Origin: Hyphochytrium catenoides
Taxonomy: Eukaryota > Sar > Hyphochytriomycetes > Hyphochytriales > Hyphochytriaceae
DNA: 16,090 nucleotides
Assembly (NCBI GenBank): GCA_900088475.1
Contig: FLMG01001072.1
Span: 1 to 16,090 of the forward strand
Direction: 5' to 3'
Shown: positions 12,201 to 16,090 of the stretch, in pieces
How the letters are laid out: every line of letters starts with the position of its first letter
How positions within the stretch are numbered: position 1 is the stretch's first letter
Program-made: the position numbers and the translations under genes
Notes under the pieces: model-generated
The model's database searches: none
What the model was told of the DNA's origin: nothing
What the model saw: only the letters and a program-made list of their open reading frames with translations

Positions 12201-12238
12201 CTTTGTTCAATATCATTGCCCTCTTTCCCAGCTGCCAT
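1021..12238 (-). CDS. Giant multidomain protein: EF-hand / ankyrin / WW / TRAF zinc finger / glycine-rich (about 44 exons)
   Basis: A model of 44 exons totalling 5,253 nt (1,750 residues plus stop) joins in phase from ATG 12236-12238 to TGA 1021-1023. Exon coordinates are given in the domain entries below. Recognisable domains follow one another in the same phase chain: EF-hands (residues about 51-121), a dsRBD-like segment (about 150-253), W-x2-W modules (254-390), ankyrin repeats (391-534 and 655-728), WW domains (about 798-1090), a coiled coil (1099-1249), TRAF-type fingers (about 1277-1446) and a glycine-rich domain (1448-1735). No signal peptide or membrane span is visible, so a cytoplasmic scaffold is inferred. 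The least certain joins are at 11207-11395, 10777-10939, 6556-6806, 5871-6135 and 2487-2890. Two or three separate genes remain possible: unspliced read-through would stop at TGA 6771-6773, or at a TAA just left of 6010. Coding confidence is high; single-gene confidence is moderate. I know no named protein with this full architecture. Confidence 0.65.
1725..1842 (-). repeat. Purine/pyrimidine-asymmetric low-complexity tract in an intron
   Basis: On the plus strand this is almost pure G/A (repeated GAGAGAAAG-like runs), so it is a C/T tract on the transcribed strand. It lies inside the 341-nt intron 1669-2009, some 60 nt from the acceptor, and may act as an extended pyrimidine tract. No coding sense was found. 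Confidence 0.75.
3485..4776 (-). other. Tandem TRAF-type zinc fingers
   Basis: Exons are 4621-4776, 4118-4264, 3849-3972 and 3485-3647. About five consecutive C-x3-C...H-x4-C units, a TRAF-type spacing, can be read. They are CDWGCRLWI...HLQQSC, CPLGCRTTY...HEEEECKR, CTQDCGDYV...HKKQTC, CRLGCGQ...HEAENC, and CSWPGCIATF with a final RRRHRQKH. Units are joined by short C-x-(K/N)-R-type linkers, as in TRAF-finger arrays. The second finger has an insertion of about 20 residues (LSPYFGPNDRSREDNPPQ) between its cysteine pair and histidine. Such arrays pair with coiled coils in scaffold and signalling proteins. The 356-nt intron 4265-4620 might hide another small exon, but none was found. Confidence 0.85.
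4497..4597 (-). repeat. Second purine/pyrimidine-asymmetric tract in an intron
   Basis: This GA-rich run on the plus strand sits in the 356-nt intron 4265-4620, closer to the donor than to the acceptor. Its composition resembles the tract at 1725-1842. Nothing coding is visible in it. Confidence 0.65.
4918..5558 (-). other. Charged coiled-coil region of the giant protein
   Basis: Exons are 5353-5558, 5039-5237 and 4918-4967. The first encodes a long Glu/Lys/Arg helix (HLREEEEWTKAIRAKRAKEE, then RQRSKEAELQRTEEQARLRL). The second includes MRMKRKLIEEEAAAEAA and a less charged stretch, and the third AEDIEREISAIEDKGS. The whole 150-residue stretch is compatible with a single alpha-helix or coiled-coil dimer, as often found next to TRAF-type modules. 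The 5' boundary of exon 5039-5237 was chosen to satisfy phase 2 (acceptor GTCAAG); alternatives exist within 40 nt. Confidence 0.7.
5700..5870 (-). other. WW-like domain D, second tryptophan replaced
   Basis: Exon 5700-5870 carries GWLLYRDPVTELLFYYN, then RTGEHRHSFNPPEEA. The first tryptophan (residue about 1059), the Y/FYYN core and the trailing prolines are present, but the second signature tryptophan is Phe (about 1084). In known WW domains this position lines the ligand groove, so peptide binding may be altered or lost. The exon start is uncertain between 5870 and 5831 (acceptor TATCTCAG versus GCCGAAG); both keep phase. Confidence 0.75.
6136..6291 (-). other. WW domain C
   Basis: Exon 6136-6291 begins exactly at the first WW tryptophan (residue 990): WEEYVFVLSKSRFYYN, then RQTEICQWNKPAEL with the second tryptophan at 1013 and the conserved Pro. 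The acceptor is GGTCAG and the donor GTAAGA, both phase 0. The 117-nt intron on its 5' side is open in frame, so retention would insert 39 residues rather than break the protein. WW domains bind proline-rich motifs. Confidence 0.9.
6409..7072 (-). other. WW domain B with charged linker
   Basis: Exons are 6807-7072 and 6409-6555. WW domain B reads SWQQYLDLSTGRKFYYNKRT, then GVSQWEKPTEL, with tryptophans at residues 854 and 877, the central FYYN and the final Pro, so it is a full canonical WW domain. A highly charged, probably disordered linker follows (HHPEEKTAIEKAEGTRNREE). If the donor at 6806 is not used, the frame ends at TGA 6771-6773, so this could be a gene end. The next exon (QPIEKTELDGLQDELIRELF) is helical and leads in phase into WW domain C. 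The exact acceptor of exon 6409-6555 is uncertain. Confidence 0.8.
7286..7692 (-). other. WW domain A and following basic helix
   Basis: Exons are 7618-7692, 7444-7547 and 7286-7338. The first WW tryptophan (residue 798) is in LEQWE at the end of exon 7618-7692. The rest of the domain starts the next exon: EYVDDDTWNRFYMNK, then DEIVWHPRP with the second tryptophan at 821 and the conserved proline after it. An intron therefore splits the domain right after the first Trp-Glu. The donor after this exon is a consensus GTAAGT. The 53-nt exon that follows encodes RRAWALLRRRAKLNN, a basic amphipathic helix that could act as a calmodulin-type target; that is only a suggestion. Confidence 0.85.
7835..8096 (-). 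other. Basic helix preceding the WW region
   Basis: Exons are 8034-8096 and 7835-7907, joined in phase 2 through GTATGT and GTGGTGCAG splice sites. The roughly 45 residues are strongly charged (EEMIAERRADRREAAE, then LRRSRERDIELWNLAMDRA) and have a heptad-compatible pattern, suggesting a single long helix or short coiled coil. It links the ankyrin block to the first WW domain. Confidence 0.7.
8299..8668 (-). other. Ankyrin-repeat block II of the giant protein
   Basis: Exons are 8561-8668 and 8299-8414. The first holds ILHKAFLEAYPNYRNKRGQ followed by TPLHVACEEN, an ankyrin signature. The second continues with DTIRALLDDHGVDP and KKTPFDYLVV, the second helix and next repeat start. The first exon's donor is modelled at GAG-GTTTGG; a longer form through the GTACAC site near 8530 is open but breaks phase. 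Exon 8299-8414 ends in phase 2 at a strong GTAAGC donor. Confidence 0.75.
8760..9323 (-). other. Helical linker between the two ankyrin blocks
   Basis: Exons are 9126-9323 and 8760-8921, separated by a 204-nt intron and preceded by a 298-nt one. They encode about 120 residues rich in helix-forming and charged residues. LVEKILNAHKNQIRKVLTNQ continues directly from the last ankyrin helix (RGHAQ), so the first part probably completes that repeat. The second exon contains KSGFWVAQADKNIFIQTIES, which echoes the RDFWVAAESGSLEE cap of block I and may start a second ankyrin array. All joins are phase 0. No separate family was recognised. Confidence 0.7.
9622..10333 (-). other. Ankyrin-repeat block I of the giant protein
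   Basis: Exons are 10235-10333, 10011-10142, 9785-9859 and 9622-9747, all joining in phase 0. The capping helix ARDFWVAAESGSLEE is followed by repeat-like units. These contain LNALELSCREGHYRVTDYLI, then GRTAGHIAAYHGHFN, then GNTLLHTAAKRGHAQ, matching the ankyrin core (T/L-x-L-H-x-A-x2-x-G-H). Connecting loops include DPNELKLGPDG and HGLNLYLEDSAG, the usual place for the beta-hairpin. The intron between the second and third units (9748-9784) is only 37 nt. Ankyrin repeats mediate protein-protein contacts; the partner is unknown. Confidence 0.8.
10497..11062 (-). other. Tandem P-x2-W-x2-W modules of the giant protein
   Basis: Exons are 10940-11062, 10823-10915 (uncertain), 10699-10776 and 10497-10613. 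Two exons carry the same pattern: IPAEWESWVFQNLKNGARPE and LPSQWMEWIQYQAKAGMERE. Each has hydrophobic-Pro-x2-Trp-x2-Trp, then a helix with a central Gly and an acidic turn, then a hydrophobic helix. Similar short W-x2-W modules occur ahead of other domains in some protist and bacterial proteins, but I cannot name the family. Exon 10823-10915 is preceded by a very short candidate intron (24 nt, 10916-10939) or, if its acceptor is further left, starts at 10871 after a 68-nt intron. Its 3' donor (GTCCCC) is weak. Confidence 0.6.
11126..11694 (-). other. Possible double-stranded-RNA-binding-like fold after the EF-hands
   Basis: Exons are 11592-11694, 11396-11538, 11265-11333 (uncertain) and 11126-11206. 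The first continues the EF-hand region with a helix (DVQAVVKSLNN). The segment DLKVWFQLFEERKG could be the first helix and KHFVVRAYV a strand. FKATAWTIRI could be a second strand. RYFDGIGKTTREAKFKAALA resembles the last strand and basic helix of a dsRBD, where the pattern is G-x-G-x-(S/T)-K/R-x-E-A-K followed by an alanine-rich helix. The small exon 11265-11333 could start instead at 11360, and its donor GTTCTT is weak. Assignment to the dsRBD family is tentative and rests mainly on the last 27 residues. Confidence 0.4.
11766..12238 (-). other. N-terminus and paired EF-hands of the giant protein
   Basis: Exons are 12089-12238, 11964-12059 and 11766-11882. The first encodes a 50-residue acidic, Pro/Ser-rich leader beginning MAAGKEGND. 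Two canonical 12-residue calcium loops follow: DADQSGEIDYEE (residues 71-82) and DTNGNGSIDFQE (107-118). Both have acidic or oxygen-bearing residues at positions 1, 3, 5, 9 and the final Glu at 12, so both should bind calcium. The linker helices (QIKALFSEY, RLSELVAEI) fit a calmodulin/centrin-like pair. The intron after exon 1 must be only 29 nt (12060-12088) to keep phase. An exon starting at the ATG-ATG near 12041 would be an alternative start that drops the leader. Confidence 0.85.
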
Positions 12239-13518
12239 CCTATATGGTAAGCGGCCAGGCTTCGCAGCCCGTGGATTATTGCAATGTCATTTCCTTCCTC
12301 GGCTTTCTTCGAAGCTTAATGTTGTACATGGGATAACTGAAGCACTCTCCTTTCCTTGATCAAAAGCTTTTGACGACAGATCATCGTCCTTCCTGACAGA
12401 GTAGGGAAGGAATCACTGTCTTTCAAGGAGACAACCTCGGTCAGACAAAACCCTGAAGGAATAGTGCCCTCTGGCCTGACCGAGATCTCTCTTCAACCTG
12501 CTCCGCTCCAGCACGTGCGACACTGCTTATTACCCCGCTACCCTGTGCGGATGAGGGTGAAGATCGAAAGGTCAACCAGCACACAGGAACGATCCCATCA
12601 ACTCTCCAGTAACGCAAAAACCAGAGATCTGATAATCCTTGTGATTATCAACAACGATGTGAAACGACCTGAGCTGGCATCGCTGGTAGAAAAGAACTTC
12701 CAGGAGATGCAAAAGGCGTAAGAGTCTGATTCTTGGGCGCTGGGTGCCTCTGCATCCTCGTCCCAGCCTTCTTCCCGTCTAGGCCCAGCATTTGAGCAGA
12801 GATGCGATTCTTGGAGATAGCACACTCCGGAGTCTTTGGGAGAATAGGACTTTGGGGAAGCCAGGAGACCTAACCGGAGAATGGCGGTTTGCGAAGAGTG
12901 TAGAATAGTCTGACTGTCTCCAAATCTGCTTAGATAGCTGCTGAGACTGGATCTACTAACTGCTTCCACACAAGGTAGTCTAAGAATAGATGACTAGCTG
13001 TTCTGCTGTAATCTCACAATAGCAATCATGGCAGGCGCTTTAAATAGCTGAGGGTGCAGTCCCTGCGTTGACGAGACTACGTTAAGCTACGAACGCTGGC
13101 CTTTCTGGCTCCTTACGGATCGTTTGTTATGGACTAACTTGAACCTCCCGGGCCAGTGACGAGACGCTCTCAATTTTGTGCGTAACTCAAGAAGCCCTCG
13201 ATCCCATCTACAAGGCCATTAGTTACCGATACACACCGATGCAGCCCAGAAGGATGCACCACCGATATCTGGATGAAGGAGCAACTTGTGCCCGTCGCGC
13301 ATCCCAGGGATGCATTCCAGTATCCTGCAAGCCTGTCATGAGGGTGGGTACCAATGACTTTTATTGGGCAAAGCAGCCTGTATTGTCTCAGGTTTCTATC
13401 TTCATCTGGTGTTGTAAGCTGAATGAGGCTTTAACCATCTGTAGGCTGCAAGGGGCTCAAGAATACGCCTCAACACGGTCTTTAATCGGGCTTGACGCGG
13501 TCAAGGGTTTGTAGCTTG

Positions 13519-13588
13519 CAAATATCTCTCTCTGCAATTGTAGCTGACAAGCTTAGTGCCACTCAAAGACAACTTCCACTCTGGGCTG
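13519..13588. repeat. Degenerate ~70-base repeat, copy 1
   Basis: This segment begins AAATATCTCTCTCTGCAATT and ends ACTCTGGGCTGG. It aligns, with many substitutions, to 13672-13740: both share AAAT-TCTCT, GCAA-T-TAGCTG, CA-A-C-CTT, AAAGAC-type and TTC-A-TCTGGGCTGG blocks in the same order. It lies downstream of the CDV3-like gene. Confidence 0.55.
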
Positions 13589-13671
13589 GCATCTCAAAGA
13601 GATGTCACAGGAGCCTACGGCTAATGCTTCTCCTTCTGCTTGTAGGACATCCTTCGATTAGCTCATAATGT

Positions 13672-13740
13672 AAATCTTCTCTAGCAACTATAGCTGCCAA
13701 CACTTGGCAGCAGCCACAGACGATTTCGATTCTGGGCTGG
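13672..13740. repeat. Degenerate ~70-base repeat, copy 2
   Basis: Partner of 13519-13588, starting about 153 nt further right. It begins AAATCTTCTCTAGCAACTAT and ends ATTCTGGGCTGG. It ends 23 nt left of the CDV3-like stop codon, so it probably lies in that gene's 3' untranslated region. Confidence 0.55.
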
Positions 13741-13762
13741 TGGGCAGTACGTAATGGTCTGA

Positions 13763-14894
13763 CTAGGGTTGATCTTTCTTCTTCTTCTTCTTCTTCTTCA
13801 ACCCTGCAAACTTGCCTAAGCCCTCCTGCACAAAGTATTTAGAAAAGTGCCTTGTTGACCGACGCACCCAGTACGTCTACTTACCTCGTCTGAAGCCGCC
13901 TTATCAGGCTCTACGTCAGCTGATTCAGAAGCTGATGCTCCTGCAGTATCCTCCACAGCTGTGGCAGCCGCTTCATCTCCTGTAGGTACCGCGCCTTCCG
14001 AATCTTCCACCGAAAGGTTGTCTAGCGCACTTGTTGCCGCTGCAGCCCCTCCGTTCTCAGCCTCGTCGGTTTCCTGTGCTGACTCAGAAGGGGCAGGAGC
14101 AGCTTCTTCAGTCGTTTGTTCCTTGCTAGCCTCATCCTGGCAAACGACGGTTGGTTTAATAGGAACATCTGGTTTACATGGGTCGTGCTGCACTCACATC
14201 TGAGTCATTCTCGCTGAAGGTGGCCCAAATATTCTGTGTCTTGATCTTTGGAGGCTGGGCAACCTCCATAGGCTTATTACCCATACCTCCTAGAGTCGGA
14301 AACTGCCTCTCATTGCTGAGCTGAAGCTGGCGTGCCTGCTCTTGTCTTAGCCGCTCTCGCTCACGCCATCCTAGTGAGGTCACATCAACTTGAGGCTAGG
14401 GACGTGTTAGATAGGTTGATGCTTTGGCAACCCCCACGCGAAATACGTACAATCTCAGCAGTCTTTTCTGATTCTTTCTTCTTCTTGCCCTGCTGTCTTG
14501 CCCAGTGGAAAGCCTTTTTAGCTTCCTCTCTTTGCTGTACGTCCTCATCGTCGTTATCACTCTGCCGGTTCCTAGATGAAGTGTTAAATATAGGCGGGTC
14601 TGTCCTGACAGCACCGAGAAGTGCTTACTCTAAATCAGCAACCACTTTGCCCGAAGTGCGAATTACACTCTTCTTCTCCTCCACCGTTTCTATCCATCCG
14701 TTGTCATCCTTAAGTGCAGTCTTCTTGCGCTGACCTGGACTACCAGGCGCTGTCAGCGACCTAAAACCCAAAAGGTTAGACGTTCTATCCCAGGATCGCA
14801 CAATGGTTGCAACGACCGCTTACGTTGGCTTCTTCTTTTTGTCCTTCTTCTTCTTGAAAAAGGAAGACAAATCCTTCTGCTCTGGTTCTGCCAT
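13763..14894 (-). CDS. CDV3-like protein, 6 exons, 278 residues
   Basis: Exons are 14824-14894, 14629-14760, 14451-14571, 14198-14395, 13885-14136 and 13763-13825. All five introns are GT-AG and 55-63 nt long, and the joined frame runs from ATG 14892-14894 to TAG 13763-13765. The N-terminus MAEPEQKDLSSFFKKKKDKK matches the CDV3 family start (MAE...L-x2-FF then a lysine run). Exon 2 has DDNGWIETVEEKK, like the DEW/acidic motif of CDV3. Exon 4 has NERQFPTLGG, the family's FPSL/FPTL box. Exon 5 is Ala/Glu-rich and disordered, and exon 6 ends with eight lysines then DQP. CDV3 is a poorly understood, mostly disordered cytoplasmic protein. The start is the first ATG in the matching context; the frame is open upstream to about 15251 without family similarity. 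Confidence 0.8.
13778..13798 (-). repeat. (AAG)7 trinucleotide run coding for lysine
   Basis: Seven AAG codons in a row (CTT on the plus strand), followed by AAA, give eight lysines at the C-terminus of the CDV3-like protein. It is a short coding microsatellite and a likely site of length variation. Confidence 0.9.
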
Positions 14895-15472
14895 GCTCTG
14901 GTGTTCTTGTTCCAGCTCCAAATAGCGATTGCAACTTCGACAGTGGGATACTTCCAGAGCCAGACAACAGAACAGAGACGCACTCGCCCCCGAAGCTGTT
15001 TCCTGGTCTGGCAACAAGGAATGCCAATAATCTTCTTCGAACTTGATTGTGATTCTTATAGACAGAGGGAGATCTCTCTGGGACATGTGCTCCCATTTCC
15101 CATGCTGCGCAGCGGGCGGGTGGCGGCACTTTGGCCGGGGCGGGTAGGCCATAATGAGGGGCTGGGACGGGCAATTGAAGCAATGCTCATTATTGTCGTA
15201 TTGCTCTTCTTGTATTCTTGTAACTCTCTGCTTGGTGCTTTGCCAACACACAAGAAAAACATTTTTGGAATATTCTCCGAAGAAAGTCGTAATCTCTCAT
15301 CTCTCAGATACAGCTTGGTTAGTAGAGCTCCAGGTTTGATGAGTCAATTGAAGGAAGAGAAGCATCAGGTTCTATCTTTAGTGGTAGGTTTCGCCTTATG
15401 CTCTAGCTCTATCAGCAGCAGCAGACAGGACTATCAGCTAGTAGTAGTAGATCTCGTAGAGGAGAAGAATGG
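14895..15472. other. 5' flank of the CDV3-like gene
   Basis: This should contain the promoter and 5' untranslated region of the CDV3-like gene. Long open frames exist on both strands (for example 14901-15485 plus and 14820-15251 minus), but they overlap each other and match no family. No clear core promoter motif was recognised. Confidence 0.45.
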
Positions 15473-15548
15473 GCTGAGACTCTAGTCATTCTCTTCCCTT
15501 TGATGAGTTAGCTGAGACTCTAGTCATCCTCTTCCCTTTGATAAGTTA
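15473..15548. repeat. 38-base direct tandem duplication
   Basis: Two adjacent 38-nt units, 15473-15510 and 15511-15548, both begin GCTGAGACTCTAGTCAT and end with an AGTTA. They differ at two positions (T/C and G/A). The duplication is recent or conserved, in otherwise featureless DNA. Confidence 0.9.
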
Positions 15549-16090
15549 GCGGTGCTTCGGTGCGAGATCTTCCTACAGAGATTGATGGGCACTTGCTCTA
15601 GTGGTAGGGTTGGACCAGTAGGAAGGTCGTGCGGGTTTATCAGCACTAGTGGTTTAGTATATTATCAAGGATAAGTTTATGATCATATGGAGCTGTACCT
15701 CCATATACTTCTTCTTTACCCAGGGAAAAGCAGCGATGAAGAGATCAACGGTAGAGTGTGATCCTGGCTATGCCCAACCACACTTGACAAGACTCATTTA
15801 ACGTACTTAGCTAGGAGTTCAGTTAACTCCCAGTAACTGTTCTCATATTTGGCGCACACCGCTGGCGGAGATGGCCGGTCTAAAAGTAGTCATCAGTTCT
15901 TGGCGAAAGAGAGCGATCTGCACCAAATAAGAGGAAGTTTATACCCTGGGCCGTGAACGTCCGTTGAGGACATCTAGGATGGATCGAAATATCCAATCAT
16001 GAGGCACCCGTAGTAACCTCCACTCACTCGATACAGAATCGACGACCCCACCAAGAGGTACAGAGCATCTCAAACCACTAAACACTTTGC
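15549..16090. other. No recognisable gene at the right edge
   Basis: No exon, RNA gene or repeat family was recognised here apart from the hairpin at 15685-15706. Open frames are short on both strands. A gene could begin beyond the right edge. Confidence 0.5.
15685..15706. repeat. Perfect 8-bp inverted repeat with 6-nt loop
   Basis: ATATGGAG at 15685-15692 pairs with CTCCATAT at 15699-15706 around the loop CTGTAC. No T-run or gene end adjoins it, so a terminator role is not supported. Confidence 0.6.

Larger units (their letters stand above)
12239..13762. other. Intergenic region between the giant gene and the CDV3-like gene
   Basis: This 1.5-kb stretch should contain the 5' flank of the giant gene (right of 12238) and the 3' flank of the CDV3-like gene (left of 13763), since both read leftward. 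No exon with a recognisable product was found on either strand. Several open frames of 85-125 codons exist, two of them overlapping on opposite strands around 12.6 kb, and none resembles a known protein. A degenerate repeat pair is described separately. Confidence 0.5.

Noticed and set aside
13176-13514. 112-codon plus-strand frame between the two minus-strand genes
   Set aside because: No recognisable motif, no supporting splice structure, and unremarkable composition.
14820-15251. Minus-strand upstream extension of CDV3-like exon 1 with Cys/His residues (HCFNC, CRSC)
   Set aside because: The cysteine pairs do not form a known zinc-finger spacing, and CDV3 proteins start at the internal MAE methionine, so the extension is treated as 5' flank.
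14901-15485. 194-codon plus-strand open frame overlapping the start of the CDV3-like gene
   Set aside because: It overlaps CDV3-like upstream sequence and a long minus-strand frame, has no family similarity, and its composition looks like a chance frame.
15685-15706. Hairpin considered as a terminator or small RNA gene
   Set aside because: The stem is only 8 bp, there is no T-run, and no gene ends beside it.

Overview
This is nuclear DNA from an intron-rich, gene-dense eukaryote, most likely a unicellular protist. Every recognisable protein is broken into small exons with GT-AG boundaries, mostly TAG/CAG acceptors and GTAAG/GTGAG-type donors. Base composition is balanced and the intergenic gaps are short. 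EF-hand, ankyrin, WW and TRAF-type zinc-finger modules in one protein, plus a CDV3-like gene, fit an alveolate or similar lineage, but the taxon cannot be fixed from the window. No bacterial, viral or transposon gene was recognised. Exons were assembled by hand from splice sites, reading phase and family patterns, so individual boundaries are models.

Layout. (1) 2-522, plus strand: the 3' end of an unrecognised gene with an Arg/Ser/Lys-rich segment. (2) 523-1020: gap between two convergent genes. (3) 1021-12238, minus strand: about 44 exons that stay in phase from an ATG at 12238 to a TGA at 1021, giving a mosaic protein of about 1,750 residues. In order it carries two EF-hands, a possible double-stranded-RNA-binding-like fold, a repeated P-x2-W-x2-W module, ankyrin repeats, basic helices, four WW or WW-like domains, a charged coiled coil, about five TRAF-type zinc fingers and a C-terminal glycine-rich domain of the kind known from ALK/LTK receptors. 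(4) 12239-13762: intergenic, with a degenerate 70-base repeat pair. (5) 13763-14894, minus strand: a complete six-exon CDV3-like gene (278 residues) with lysine-rich ends. (6) 14895-16090: non-coding as far as can be seen, with a 38-base tandem duplication and a small hairpin.

The large gene is the main discovery candidate. Calcium sensing (EF-hands), proline-motif binding (WW), protein scaffolding (ankyrin, TRAF fingers, coiled coil) and a glycine-rich domain in one chain with no visible signal peptide or membrane segment suggest a cytoplasmic calcium-responsive scaffold. That role is inferred from the domains only.
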